Numbered from the stretch's first letter, positions 37,360-47,362 are shown. The stretch is DNA of 64,000 nucleotides from an uncultured Chlorobiaceae bacterium (GCA_903895195.1 CAITSZ010000005.1:62001-126000); one strand, 5' to 3'. Program-made: numbers and translations. The notes: a model not told the origin generated them from the sequence alone.

Positions 37360-38661
37360 CTATATCTTCACTCGCCGCATAGAGCGGAGCTTGTCCAGCA
37401 TGTTTTTATTCACACTCAACTCAGCTTCTTCCTTGTCAACCGGAATCTCCCTGAACACCACCCGCAAAAGGCTCTCCTCCCGGATATACTCTTCCATTTC
37501 AAGACTGTACAACGCCCTTGGAAGCGTGATAATCCGCTGTGCCCTGTCGACAGTGACCACAATATCAGTACCCATGCGATCAACAACTACATCTTCGGCA
37601 TCCTTAAGAAACGGTATTTTAATACAAAGCACTTCACGGTGGTCTTCCGTTACAGCATTCTTTTTACTCTCAATCCAAAAATTCTTCCCGGAATAAAAAG
37701 TCTTGTCAGGCAACTGCTCACCAAAAACAAGCTTACTGATTTCATGCAACGCATCCGGCCCTATCGGTTCTGTTCTCTGGAGGTGACAGCGGAAAACCGG
37801 CGTAGGATAAAATGAGTTGTCAATCTCCATCAGATACTTACTGTGCAGGTCAGCCCAGAACTCAAAATACTCACCAACAGTTTTTGAGGTCGGAAGAATC
37901 TTGTTGATCACAATAGCATCAACATTAATCCCGTAAAGATGAACAAAGGTATAGGCGCGCTTCGTCTCGAGAATAGAGAGCTTTTCAGGGTTCAGTACCA
38001 GCCGGAAGGTAACCTCCGGACTGAGAATAAACTTGTTGATATCCTCCATCTGCTTGAGCAGCACATTGACCTCATTAAAAAAGTCATCATCAGGAATAGA
38101 TTTCCCGCTCAATGGACGGGCAAGGGATGACATGCTTTTATAGAGCTTGAAAAACTGCTTGCCCATGTTGCCGCCTATAATAATTTCAGGATAAGCGAGT
38201 AGTCGAAGCGTGTTGCCGGTTGGAGAGGTATCGAGCACAACAACATCCCATTTCCCTGACTGAGCTTCATCAAGCAAACGGCTTAATGCAAAAATTTCAT
38301 CAAGACCCGGCTGCGTTGTCAGCTCGGTAGCCATTCCGCTGTCTATCCCCTTGTTTTTATAAGACGAGGAGACAAACTTCTGAAACCCGGACATATTCTT
38401 TTTAAGCTCATGAACGGTATCAACCTCAAGGCCGTAAAGATTATCTTCGATCTTCTGCGGATCATTGCGGCTTATCTTTGTATTAAAAACGTCAGAAAGG
38501 GAGTGGGCAGGATCGGAGGACATGATCAGAACCTTTTTGTTCTGCCTTGCCAACGAAACTGCTGTGGATGAAGAAATAGTGGTTTTTCCGGTTCCACCTT
38601 TTCCTGAATAAATGATAACTCTGGTCTGCAACTGGCTTTCTGTTAAATCCCTCGACAACAT
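37360..38661 (-). CDS. ArsA/GET3-family ATPase with C-terminal HSP20-like domain
   Basis: 433 residues from the ATG at 38659-38661, preceded by GAGGAG at good spacing. The longer open frame to 38769 has no such support. Deviant Walker A (P-loop) YSGKGGTGKTT is near residue 16-26 and switch region VVLDTSPTGNTLRLLAYPE near residue 145. The last ~75 residues read as the ArsA_HSP20 domain. Green sulfur bacteria carry several such proteins. They are probably not arsenite pumps, since no ArsB is nearby; a chaperone or membrane-protein/chlorosome assembly role has been suggested only by analogy. Confidence 0.88.
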   Translation of the reverse strand: MLSRDLTESQLQTRVIIYSGKGGTGKTTISSSTAVSLARQNKKVLIMSSDPAHSLSDVFNTKISRNDPQKIEDNLYGLEVDTVHELKKNMSGFQKFVSSSYKNKGIDSGMATELTTQPGLDEIFALSRLLDEAQSGKWDVVVLDTSPTGNTLRLLAYPEIIIGGNMGKQFFKLYKSMSSLARPLSGKSIPDDDFFNEVNVLLKQMEDINKFILSPEVTFRLVLNPEKLSILETKRAYTFVHLYGINVDAIVINKILPTSKTVGEYFEFWADLHSKYLMEIDNSFYPTPVFRCHLQRTEPIGPDALHEISKLVFGEQLPDKTFYSGKNFWIESKKNAVTEDHREVLCIKIPFLKDAEDVVVDRMGTDIVVTVDRAQRIITLPRALYSLEMEEYIREESLLRVVFREIPVDKEEAELSVNKNMLDKLRSMRRVKI

Positions 38662-38755
38662 AAAAACTCCTCTGTTAAAAGTCAATAATCCCAAAAGGCG
38701 TCCCCTATTCGAAAGGAAAAAACTAACGTCGAATAAAGTACCACTTTTCCCTTGC

Positions 38756-39340
38756 TTAGAGAAAAACAATCTTTTCCTTCATAGCTTCAGCGAGAAGCTC
38801 CATATACTCCTCATGACTGATTTCAACTGCCCCGAGCTTTTCGAGATGGGGATTCATAATCTGGGCATCAAGCAGCATATATCCTTTATGGATGAGATGA
38901 GACACAAGAGAATCAAATGCTATCTGCGATGCATAGGCTCGACGAAAAAACATTGACTCTCCAAAAAAGGCTCCTCCCAAAGCTATCCCATACAACCCGC
39001 CAACAAGTTCACCCTCATACCAGCTCTCTACACTGTGAGCAAGGCCAAGTCTGTTCAGCTGAATATAGGCTTCGATAATCTCGCTGGAAATCCAGGTTGC
39101 ATCATCATTTTTTCGGGGAGCTGCACATCCTTTTATCACTCGCTCAAACTCCTCATTAAAAGTGACTCTGAACTCTTTTTTCCTTTTCAGACGGCAAACA
39201 TCCCTTGAGGGGCTGTAAGAATCAAGACGCACAATAGCCCTTTTGTAAGGCTGACACCAGTATACCTTGCCATCTTCAGGATCAGACATAGGAAAAAAAC
39301 CATGATGGTAGGCTCTGAGCAGATCATCAATACGGATCAT
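38756..39340 (-). CDS. aat: Leucyl/phenylalanyl-tRNA-protein transferase
   Basis: 194 residues from the ATG at 39338-39340. Family motifs: the N-terminal LLRAYHHGFFPMSD, WCQPYKRAIV, and the core AHSVESWYEGELVGGLYGIA with GGAFFGESMF. The enzyme adds Leu or Phe to N-terminal Arg or Lys of proteins, feeding them to ClpAP through the N-end rule. It is slightly shorter than E. coli Aat (234). It lies 94 bp upstream of arsA in the same direction and 20 bp after the nitroreductase gene, probably one transcript. Confidence 0.95.
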   Translation of the reverse strand: MIRIDDLLRAYHHGFFPMSDPEDGKVYWCQPYKRAIVRLDSYSPSRDVCRLKRKKEFRVTFNEEFERVIKGCAAPRKNDDATWISSEIIEAYIQLNRLGLAHSVESWYEGELVGGLYGIALGGAFFGESMFFRRAYASQIAFDSLVSHLIHKGYMLLDAQIMNPHLEKLGAVEISHEEYMELLAEAMKEKIVFL

Positions 39341-39363
39341 CACTTCTGAAAATCACTCAAAGG

Positions 39364-39942
39364 TTAATGAAATCTCAAAAGTAGGTCATCAAGCATCCTT
39401 TTTGGAACATGATGAATATTGTGGACATCCCTGAAGTAGCGAACAGAATCATCTCCTGAAATCTGGTCAATAACAACGGTTTCCAATGGCTTTCCGAGAG
39501 CAATGACCATGAGAATTTCATACGTGACCGGAATTTTCAGAAGCTCCCGTATTTTTTGACGATCAAGAGAAGCAATAATGCATCCGCCAATACCTGAAGC
39601 GGTCGCTCCAAGAAGAAGAGTCTGCGCAGCGATACCACTGTCACACGCAAATTCAGTGTTTATTGAACGGTCACCAAGCATAACGATATAGGCCGTTGGG
39701 CGCTCTTTGTCTATCGGACCCGGCCAATCGGAAAGATAACCGGCCCAGGAAAGAGAGGGGAAAAGGGCTGCAACTGTTACCGGCTCTGTAAGAGAAATAT
39801 ATTTCAGTGGCTGAAGATTTTTTGCAGAAGGGACATAGCATGCAAGTTCAACAAGATCCCGCACCGCTTCTTCAGTAACCGGAACCCTACTGTCAAACCT
39901 CCGGCAACTCCGACTTTTCGTTACAAGATCCCTGAAATGCAT
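39364..39942 (-). CDS. Nitroreductase-family flavoprotein
   Basis: 192 residues. FMN-binding nitroreductase fold: the N-terminal SRSCRRFDSR supplies the Arg-rich phosphate clamp. PSAKNLQPLKYI follows at about residue 38, and the region AAQTLLLGATASGIGGCI lies near 105-122. Substrate unknown. The gene lies 12 bp after the glycosyltransferase gene and 23 bp before aat in a leftward cluster. Related proteins reduce quinones, nitro compounds or take part in cofactor metabolism. Confidence 0.88.
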   Translation of the reverse strand: MHFRDLVTKSRSCRRFDSRVPVTEEAVRDLVELACYVPSAKNLQPLKYISLTEPVTVAALFPSLSWAGYLSDWPGPIDKERPTAYIVMLGDRSINTEFACDSGIAAQTLLLGATASGIGGCIIASLDRQKIRELLKIPVTYEILMVIALGKPLETVVIDQISGDDSVRYFRDVHNIHHVPKRMLDDLLLRFH

Positions 39943-39954
39943 GATGTTGTAGTG

Positions 39955-40986
39955 TTAAGAGGTTTTACCCCAGGCAGCATCAGTATATTTTTGAAGCTTT
40001 TCCCACTCGCCACTTCCTATCCATTCGGCAATATAATCCACGGTTTTCGCATAATGCAATGGCTCTCTCGATGGCTTTTGAAGCCAGTCAGCAAGAACGG
40101 AAACGTCAAGACTTTGCGTTGCCATACCATACCCCAGCTGCTCCATTGCAAGCGCGTTGGACTGCTGTTCAATCTGGCCGTCGAGAGGCCGGAGCAAAAG
40201 CTTTTTTCCGAGATGAAGCGCCTCGCCGGGAAGCTCAAATCCTGCATTACAGACAACACCGCAAGATTCCATGAGATCATTCAGAAAACCCTCCCGGGAG
40301 TAGCCCCTGAAATGGAGATGACCTTCATCACGACTCTCTGATACCTTGCCATAGATATAAAACTCATATCCGTCACTTGATTCCAAAAAGGCTGTAACGT
40401 CTTCCACCTCTTCAAATGGCAGATAGACGAGAATCTTCTCTTTAATAACCGCGCCTGTATTTTCGGCATAGAGCGAGTCAGGAATAACCGGGGGGAAAAC
40501 AGGCTGATTGAAATGATTCCAGTGAAGCCCTGCATTATATCGGGCAGGAGCAAAATTCAGCAAGGTATATTTTTCAAACATATTTCCCTTTGCAACAGGA
40601 ACATTGTATCGGAATGCATACTGATGGCCGAACCCCATGGATGGAATATTTCGTATTCGCGCCACCGTTGAGGTTATCGGATCAAAATCGGTAATAATAA
40701 GGTCGGTCCCGGCGGTTTCAAGCGTCAGGATATCAGTCATAAGACGAACAAGATCAAGCTGAAACATCGTCTCCATATAGTTCAGCTTACCCTTATAGGT
40801 AACCAGAGTCATACCCTTCATCACTCTGTATGGCTCGAATATTTCAACCTCTTTCAGATCTTCTTCTTTTCTTCCGCTGATGATGACATCAACATCGTGA
40901 CCGTCCGACTTAAGCTTTTTCACCAGCTCCCGGCTTCGGCTGATATGACCATTGCCCGTTCCTTGAACACCAAAAAGGATTTTCAT
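39955..40986 (-). CDS. MJ1255/VC2487-type glycosyltransferase
   Basis: 343 residues. The N-terminal KILFGVQGTGNGHISRSREL is the hallmark of the MJ1255/VC2487 group, whose fold resembles MurG (GT-B). The C-terminal half contains VCNAGFELPGEALHLGKKLL, the nucleotide-sugar-binding loop with conserved Glu. The sugar and acceptor are unknown. No membrane segment is visible. It lies between the helicase gene (6 bp) and the nitroreductase gene. Confidence 0.85.
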   Translation of the reverse strand: MKILFGVQGTGNGHISRSRELVKKLKSDGHDVDVIISGRKEEDLKEVEIFEPYRVMKGMTLVTYKGKLNYMETMFQLDLVRLMTDILTLETAGTDLIITDFDPITSTVARIRNIPSMGFGHQYAFRYNVPVAKGNMFEKYTLLNFAPARYNAGLHWNHFNQPVFPPVIPDSLYAENTGAVIKEKILVYLPFEEVEDVTAFLESSDGYEFYIYGKVSESRDEGHLHFRGYSREGFLNDLMESCGVVCNAGFELPGEALHLGKKLLLRPLDGQIEQQSNALAMEQLGYGMATQSLDVSVLADWLQKPSREPLHYAKTVDYIAEWIGSGEWEKLQKYTDAAWGKTS

Positions 40987-40992
40987 ACTATT

Positions 40993-43203
40993 TCAGGACT
41001 GGATCTTAAGATTGGCATACTGCACCATCAAGGTCTTTTCACCCGTATTTCGAAACGTTATCCTGACCTTTTGCTTAGCTCCGGTTCCCTGGACATCCAG
41101 CACGGTTCCCGGACCAAAAAGAGCGTGATGCACCATCGTTCCTGAACGAAGTCCCGACTTTGGAAGATTTGACTGATCTGCAGATGATGGTGCTGCCATT
41201 TTTGGCTGATAACCTCTTGATGAGGATAACCCCGCACCGGCCGGTTTTTCTTTTTCCAGACGATCTGAAAGCAGAACTCCACTCTCGGTCTGAATGATCG
41301 AAGCATCAATTTCGCCGATGAACATAGATTTTAAACAGTAGTGCGGCTGACCATACTGATATCGGCTCTGCGCCCATGAAAGAAATATCTTCTCCTGCGC
41401 CCTGGTGACAGCGACATAAAAAAGCCTTCTTTCCTCCTCAAGCTCATCAGGCTCATAGCAGTGCAAAGGAAAAAGCCTCTCCTCAAGACCGGTCACGAAT
41501 ACAACAGGAAACTCAAGACCTTTGGCTGCATGGACAGTCATTAAAGAGACAAAATTATCAGAATCCTGCGTCTCTTCATAGTCAGAAGCAAGAGAGATAT
41601 TTTCGAGAAAATCCCCAAGCGAACCATTGTCAGGATTATGGTCTGAAAAATCTCTGGCCATTGAAAGCAGTTCCTGAAGGTTTTCATTCCGGGCCAGTGA
41701 TTCAGGTGTGTTTTCAGCCTGCAGCAGCAAGGGTATCGAGGTCAGATTGAACAACTCACCGAGAACGTCGTATACAGTTCCGCTCTCTGCCTGATCCTTG
41801 AGCGCTTCAATGACAGTGCTGAATGAACGGAGAGCTGTGACCAGGCGCGCCTGAAACCCGCCCTCGTCAGCCCGTCTTATGGCATCATAGAGGCTGATCC
41901 CATTATCTTCAGCAAATTCCTTCAGCTTTCCGATACTGACATCACCGATTTTTCGAGGAGGAAAATTAATAATTCTCAATAGTGACTCACTATCACGCTC
42001 GTTCAGGATAAAGCGAAGATAGGCAACCGCGTCCTTGATTTCCTTGCGTTTGTAAAACGATACACTTCCGAAAATCTTATACGGGATTTTGTGCTGTCGC
42101 ATAATATCCTCAAGTACCCTCGACTGTGCATTGGTCCGGTAAAAAATAGCAAAACTTCTATACTCATAGCCCTGCTTCAAGCGCATCGTGCGTATATGCT
42201 CTCCAACTTTTTCGGCCTCGTTACGTTCATTGTATGCCTCGATAAGCGTCAGAGGCTCACCCTCGTTACGATGCGAAATCAACTCTTTTTTTATCTGCCG
42301 CTGGTTACGGCTGATAATACTGTTTGCCGCCTTGAGAATGGTTCCTGTACTGCGGTAATTTTCAACAAGCTTGAAGGTCAGAGAATCATGATAGTCATCT
42401 TGAAAATTAAGGATATTCGAAATATCAGCACCCCGCCAGGAATAAATTGACTGGGCATCATCACCGACTACAAAAATATTCCGGTGCTTTGCACCAAGCA
42501 TTTTAGCAACAAGATATTGCGCCTTGTTGGTATCCTGATACTCATCAATCATGATATAACGGAAGGAATCCTGCAACTCGGCAAGAATTTCCGGGCGGGC
42601 ATTAAAAAGTTCAATCGGCTTGATCAAGAGATCGTCAAAATCAAGCGCATTGTTTTCCTTCAGTTTTCTGGTATAGAGTTCGTAGATCTGCGATGCCTTC
42701 TGCTGGTTATAATCAGAAGCATTGCCATGAAACTCGGCAGGAAGAATAAAACTGTTTTTCGCCCTGCTGATCATCCCCTGAACAGTATTAACCGGGACTG
42801 ATTCCACTGAGATATTGAGCTCAACCATTGACTGCCGGATGAGACTTTTACTGTCATCCGAATCAAAAATCGAAAAGTTCCTATCGTAACCGATGAGGTG
42901 AATATAGTTACGGAGAAGCCGGGCAAACACAGAGTGAAACGTCCCGATCCACAATCCGCTGGAACTCCCCTGATGCAACAGGGTATCTACCCGATGCCGC
43001 ATCTCGCCGGCAGCCTTGTTGGTAAAGGTAAGAGCAAGAATATTGTGGGGTGCAATCCCCTCATTATTAATCAGATATGCGATACGGTAGGTAATCACCC
43101 TTGTCTTGCCGGATCCGGCGCCAGCCAGCACCATAACAGGGCCTTTTGTAGCAATTACAGCATTGCGCTGCACTTCATTGAGATCATGTAAAAAATCCGT
43201 CAA
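40993..43203 (-). CDS. pcrA: UvrD/PcrA-type superfamily I DNA helicase
   Basis: 736 residues. SF1A motifs in order: Q motif LNEVQRNAVIATKGPV, motif I GAGSGKTRVI, motif II MIDEYQDTNKAQY, motif III VGDDAQSIYSWRGAD, motif V TVHAAKGLEFPVVFV and motif VI LFYVAVTRAQEKIFLSWA. The C-terminal ~55 residues (VHHALFGPGTVLDVQG) form the PcrA RNA-polymerase-binding Tudor-like domain, so PcrA is a better name than UvrD or Rep. It is a 3'-5' helicase in nucleotide excision repair and replication-conflict resolution. Confidence 0.94.
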   Translation of the reverse strand: MTDFLHDLNEVQRNAVIATKGPVMVLAGAGSGKTRVITYRIAYLINNEGIAPHNILALTFTNKAAGEMRHRVDTLLHQGSSSGLWIGTFHSVFARLLRNYIHLIGYDRNFSIFDSDDSKSLIRQSMVELNISVESVPVNTVQGMISRAKNSFILPAEFHGNASDYNQQKASQIYELYTRKLKENNALDFDDLLIKPIELFNARPEILAELQDSFRYIMIDEYQDTNKAQYLVAKMLGAKHRNIFVVGDDAQSIYSWRGADISNILNFQDDYHDSLTFKLVENYRSTGTILKAANSIISRNQRQIKKELISHRNEGEPLTLIEAYNERNEAEKVGEHIRTMRLKQGYEYRSFAIFYRTNAQSRVLEDIMRQHKIPYKIFGSVSFYKRKEIKDAVAYLRFILNERDSESLLRIINFPPRKIGDVSIGKLKEFAEDNGISLYDAIRRADEGGFQARLVTALRSFSTVIEALKDQAESGTVYDVLGELFNLTSIPLLLQAENTPESLARNENLQELLSMARDFSDHNPDNGSLGDFLENISLASDYEETQDSDNFVSLMTVHAAKGLEFPVVFVTGLEERLFPLHCYEPDELEEERRLFYVAVTRAQEKIFLSWAQSRYQYGQPHYCLKSMFIGEIDASIIQTESGVLLSDRLEKEKPAGAGLSSSRGYQPKMAAPSSADQSNLPKSGLRSGTMVHHALFGPGTVLDVQGTGAKQKVRITFRNTGEKTLMVQYANLKIQS

Positions 43204-43443
43204 AACTTCTAAACACCAGTTAACTGTTAGGGCGCCCTTTAACCCTTACCCGCCTGCGCCAAAATCTCCAGTGTGAATTTCGCATAACTTTCCCCGTTTT
43301 ACAAATCAAGGGGAGATCAGAAAGCGTTGGCCCTCCTGATTGCTATAGCCTATTTGGCGTTTTTACCTTTCTGCCTGCTTCTTTTGAGTTTAAGAGTTAC
43401 TATATTTGACCGCAACGCATTATTCAATAAAACGATCCTTTGC

Positions 43444-44901
43444 ATGTTCCCTCTCGTTTACGAAATCAATACCAGAATCTGGCTGAAAAAACTTAGCAAA
43501 GAGCATAACCGGGCCATTACACTCGGCAACATTCCTGAAGAGGAGTTCACCTTTTTTTCAACCTGCGGCTTCAATCTTGTCTGGCTGATGGGTGTATGGC
43601 AACCAAGTCTTTACAGCAAAGCTATTGCCACTGCCCATCCAGGTCTTCGAACTTCGATCCTGGAGCACATTCCGCTGGTTACACCCGACGATATAGTATC
43701 ATCTCCTTACTCTATTCCTTCATACACGGTCAACGAAACACTCGGTGGAAAAGATGAGCTCCTTCTATTCCGCGAAAAGCTCAACCGCAACGGCATAAAA
43801 CTGATGCTGGACTTTGTGCCGAATCATCTGGCTCTCGACAATGAGTACCTCCCGGAACACCCTGAGTTTTTTATTCCGGTATCGGTTGAAGAACAACATC
43901 ATGACCCAGGAGCCGGCTTTGAATATATCAAGGGGGAGTACCTGGCACACGGTAAAGATCCCTACTTCGCACCATGGACAGACACACTGCAGCTGAACTA
44001 CGCAAGGCCTGAAACACATGCGATGATGACGGAAAACCTCTTCAAAATAAGCTCACTTTGCGATGCTGTACGCTGCGATGTTGCCATGCTTATTCTTAAA
44101 AGCGTTTTCAACACCACATGGAGCAACCTCGGTGGCGCCATGACTAAAGAGTTCTGGGCTGACGCAATAAAGGCTGTCAAGCGCCTTCACCCGGACTTTC
44201 TTTTTTTGGCAGAATCCTACTGGAACAAGGAGTGCGAACTGCAGCAGCAGGGATTTGACTTTACCTATGACAAACCCTTCTACGACTTTTTATGCAGTGC
44301 TCCTGTCAATGTCGAAAAGCTGTCGGGGCACATGACGGCTCAGTGGGACTACCAGAAACATCTCTGTCGCTTTATTGAAAATCATGATGAACCGAGGGCT
44401 GCCAAAGAAATCGGGCTCAACAACAACGCTGCAGCTATGGTAATGCTGACAGCTCCCGGAATGCATCTTATCCATCAGGACCAGATGGATGGTTACCGCC
44501 ATAAAATTCCGGTGCAACTTATCCGACAAGCTCCTGAACCCTCAAACAGTGATCTGGCTGCGCTCTACAAAAAACTGTTTGTTCTTCAAAAAAACAGTGC
44601 TTTTCAGGATGGAAAGATAGAGCGGCTTGACTTGAATGCTTCGAGCAACTCACGCTGTTTAGGATTCCACCGCTTTTCAGCAGAGGAAGACGCTTTTGTT
44701 CTTGCCAATTTCAGCCCGACAGGCATTGCCATAGAGTTCGGGCATCCTTCACTTGAACATATCGACATCGACCTACTCAACATCCTCAGTACCGATGCCG
44801 ATAAAAACAGAACAGATGTTCACTATGAAGGCATGATGATCCGGGTTCGACTCTCTCCTCATGAAGGCGTGGTCATAACCTTCAGAAAAAAGCAATTATA
44901 A
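43444..44901 (+). CDS. GH13-family alpha-amylase-like enzyme
   Basis: 485 residues from the ATG at 43444. The open frame extends to a TTG at 43327, which would add a hydrophobic 39-residue N-terminus; I judge that artefactual because the GH13 barrel normally starts at PLVYEINTRIWL. The four conserved GH13 regions are present: DFVPNHL, DAVRCDVAML with the nucleophile Asp, FLAESYWN with the acid/base Glu, and FIENHDEPRA. It may act on glycogen or maltodextrin in the cytoplasm; linkage specificity cannot be told. It is followed 12 bp later by yjbQ. Confidence 0.87.
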   Translation: MFPLVYEINTRIWLKKLSKEHNRAITLGNIPEEEFTFFSTCGFNLVWLMGVWQPSLYSKAIATAHPGLRTSILEHIPLVTPDDIVSSPYSIPSYTVNETLGGKDELLLFREKLNRNGIKLMLDFVPNHLALDNEYLPEHPEFFIPVSVEEQHHDPGAGFEYIKGEYLAHGKDPYFAPWTDTLQLNYARPETHAMMTENLFKISSLCDAVRCDVAMLILKSVFNTTWSNLGGAMTKEFWADAIKAVKRLHPDFLFLAESYWNKECELQQQGFDFTYDKPFYDFLCSAPVNVEKLSGHMTAQWDYQKHLCRFIENHDEPRAAKEIGLNNNAAAMVMLTAPGMHLIHQDQMDGYRHKIPVQLIRQAPEPSNSDLAALYKKLFVLQKNSAFQDGKIERLDLNASSNSRCLGFHRFSAEEDAFVLANFSPTGIAIEFGHPSLEHIDIDLLNILSTDADKNRTDVHYEGMMIRVRLSPHEGVVITFRKKQL

Positions 44902-44913
44902 CCGTTTGATCTG

Positions 44914-45339
44914 ATGCATTACATTACAAAAATCATTACAGTTCAAACGACAAGGCCGATTGAAATCGTCGATATTTCCGACGAAGTATCAGAGGCCGTC
45001 TCTTCATCAGGACTTGATTCGGGTCAGGTAATCGTTATAAGCCAGCATACGACCGCTTATATCAATATCAACGAAAAAGAGAATCGACTTGTTGAAGATA
45101 TGGAGACCTTCCTCAAGCGCTTTGCGCCAAGAGACGGCAACTACCTGCATAATCTCAATCCTGTTGATGGACGAGACAATGCCCATTCGCACCTGCTCGG
45201 GCTGCTCATGAACACATCTGAAACCATTCCCTTTTCTAAAGGAAAACTTCTTGTCGGCAAGTGGCAGTCACTGTTTTTTGTAGAACTTGACGGCCCACGC
45301 AAAGAGAGAAATATTCTCCTTCAGATTTCCGGCATATAA
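44914..45339 (+). CDS. yjbQ: YjbQ/UPF0047 family protein
   Basis: 141 residues, the usual family length. Key segments: IEIVDISDEVSEAV near the start, VISQHTTAYININEKE with the His-Thr-Thr cluster, and a C-terminal NAHSHLLGLLMNTSETIPF followed by WQSLFFVELDGPRKER, with the second His pair. Members show weak thiamine-phosphate synthase activity in some assays; the true role is unsettled. It lies 12 bp after the GH13 gene, so cotranscribed. Confidence 0.92.
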   Translation: MHYITKIITVQTTRPIEIVDISDEVSEAVSSSGLDSGQVIVISQHTTAYININEKENRLVEDMETFLKRFAPRDGNYLHNLNPVDGRDNAHSHLLGLLMNTSETIPFSKGKLLVGKWQSLFFVELDGPRKERNILLQISGI

Positions 45340-45430
45340 AGGACCGCATAAAAAACGGATTACATGGAACCGGAAAGCGTAAAGCATGGTTAAACATAGA
45401 GAATGAACTTAAACCTGATGTAAAAAAACT

Positions 45431-47362
45431 ATGCGCGATTCACTGCCGGTTCAAATCACACAACAGATGCCGCTTCTCTCAGGAATCCACTCTCCAGAGG
45501 ATCTTAAAAATCTAACAATTCCGGAACTTCAGACACTGGCAGATGAATGCCGGAAAGAGGTTATCAACCTTGTTTCGGTTAATGGCGGCCACTTTGCATC
45601 AAGCCTGGGCGTTGTTGAACTGACGGTTGCATTGCATCATGTGTTCAGCACCCCAAAGGACAAAATCATCTGGGATGTCGGACACCAGGCATACGTGCAT
45701 AAAATCCTGACAGGGCGAAGAGAAATGATGCCAAGCAATCGACGGTATGGCGGACTTGCGGGGTTTCCTAAAACTTCAGAAAGCCCCCATGATGCGTTCG
45801 GAACCGGTCATGCATCAACGTCAATTTCAGCTGCTGCCGGGATGGCTGCCGCAAGAGACCTTGCCGGCAATAAAGAAAAGGTTATCGCTGTCATTGGAGA
45901 CGGCAGCATGACTGGAGGCATGGCATTTGAAGCCATGAACCACCTTGGAGATCTGAAGAGTGATGTCCTCGTCATTCTCAATGACAATCAGATGGCTATT
46001 TCACCAAGTACAGGAGGCCTGAAAACTCATCTTGTCAACATCTCGCTGAATAAAACCTACAACAAAGCCCGTCAATTTATATGGTCGGCCATCTCTCTTT
46101 TCAACAATGACATGGGAAACAGGGCTAAAATTGCAGTTCGTAAACTTGAAGATGGAGTTAAAGCCGCATTGACTCCCGGCGCATTTTTTGAAGCGCTCGG
46201 ATTACGGTATTTCGGGCCGATTGATGGCCATAACATGGAGCAACTCGTCAAGGCACTTAAAGAGATGCAGGAACTCCCCCATCCCAAACTGCTGCATATT
46301 GTCACAACAAAAGGAAAGGGATTCAAACCGGCTGAAGAAGATCAGAGCAAATGGCACGCTCACAGCGGTGGGTTCGACACAACTACAGGAAAATCCCTGA
46401 AAACAACTACCACGTCACTTCCTCCAAAATATCAGGAGGTATTTGGCGAAGCACTGGTTGAACTTGCCCTGAAAGATCCAAAAATCACTGCGATTACCGC
46501 TGCCATGCCAAGCGGAACATCACTTGATCTTTTCCAGAATGCCCTGCCAAAACGCTTTTACGATGTCGGTATTGCCGAACCGCATGCTGTCACCTTTGCT
46601 GCTGGCCTTGCAATTCAGGGATTCAAACCGGTATTCGCTATTTATTCCACTTTTCTGCAGCGCGCTTATGATCAGCTTTTTCACGATGTAGCACTCCAGA
46701 AACTGCATGTGGTTTTTGCTATTGACCGTGCCGGACTTGTAGGAGAGGACGGCCCGACTCATCATGGCGCATTCGACCTCTCCTATCTGCATGCCATCCC
46801 AGGGCTTGTTATCATGGCCCCTGCAAATGAACAGGAGCTTCGCGATATGCTCTACACCGCGCTCTATGATATTGAAGGACCTGTTGCAATCCGCTATCCG
46901 AGAGGGAACGGCACGGGTATTCCTTTGCAAAAAAACTTCAGTTCCATACCAATAGGAAAAGCGCAGATTGTACGGGAGGGCGGTGATCTGGCAATTCTCA
47001 GCATTGGCACCATGACTTCAAAGGCCCTTGAAGTGGCGGAGTCACTCAATGGTGACGGTATCAATGCAACCGTGGTTAATATGCGTTTTCTCAAACCTCT
47101 GGATACCGGCCTGCTTGAAGAACTTGCAGCCCGATCAACCCATTTTGTTGTACTTGAAGAAAACAGCCTGATCGGAGGACTCGGCAGTGCGGTAATCGAT
47201 CACCTAAACTCCAGACGACTTTACCGCCCTGTTCTGAAACTCGCTCTGCCGGATGCATTTGTCACTCATGGAGCAATGAATGATCTCTTCAGGGAGATCG
47301 GCTTCGACACTCCAACAATGACAGAAAACATCAAGGTGTTTTATAAAGAGAACGGCAGGTGA
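45431..47362 (+). CDS. dxs: 1-deoxy-D-xylulose-5-phosphate synthase
   Basis: 643 residues, normal. The thiamine-diphosphate motif is IGDGSMTGGMAFEAMNHLGD with LNDN. The N-terminal GGHFASSLGVVELTVALHHV and the transketolase-pyrimidine domain (FYDVGIAEPHAVTFAAGLA) follow the family. It condenses pyruvate and glyceraldehyde-3-phosphate, the first step of the MEP isoprenoid pathway. In a green sulfur bacterium this feeds carotenoids, quinones and the bacteriochlorophyll tails. The 3' end overlaps the convergent pgpA by 22 bp. Confidence 0.97.
   Translation: MRDSLPVQITQQMPLLSGIHSPEDLKNLTIPELQTLADECRKEVINLVSVNGGHFASSLGVVELTVALHHVFSTPKDKIIWDVGHQAYVHKILTGRREMMPSNRRYGGLAGFPKTSESPHDAFGTGHASTSISAAAGMAAARDLAGNKEKVIAVIGDGSMTGGMAFEAMNHLGDLKSDVLVILNDNQMAISPSTGGLKTHLVNISLNKTYNKARQFIWSAISLFNNDMGNRAKIAVRKLEDGVKAALTPGAFFEALGLRYFGPIDGHNMEQLVKALKEMQELPHPKLLHIVTTKGKGFKPAEEDQSKWHAHSGGFDTTTGKSLKTTTTSLPPKYQEVFGEALVELALKDPKITAITAAMPSGTSLDLFQNALPKRFYDVGIAEPHAVTFAAGLAIQGFKPVFAIYSTFLQRAYDQLFHDVALQKLHVVFAIDRAGLVGEDGPTHHGAFDLSYLHAIPGLVIMAPANEQELRDMLYTALYDIEGPVAIRYPRGNGTGIPLQKNFSSIPIGKAQIVREGGDLAILSIGTMTSKALEVAESLNGDGINATVVNMRFLKPLDTGLLEELAARSTHFVVLEENSLIGGLGSAVIDHLNSRRLYRPVLKLALPDAFVTHGAMNDLFREIGFDTPTMTENIKVFYKENGR

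Noticed and set aside
38662-38769. 36-residue N-terminal extension of the ArsA-like ATPase
   Set aside because: The internal ATG at 38661 has GAGGAG upstream and places the P-loop at the usual distance from the N-terminus; the extension also runs into the end of aat.
43327-43443. Hydrophobic N-terminal extension (membrane anchor) of the GH13 enzyme
   Set aside because: It depends on a TTG start and is absent from typical family members, whose barrel begins at PLVYEINTRIWL; treated as upstream sequence.
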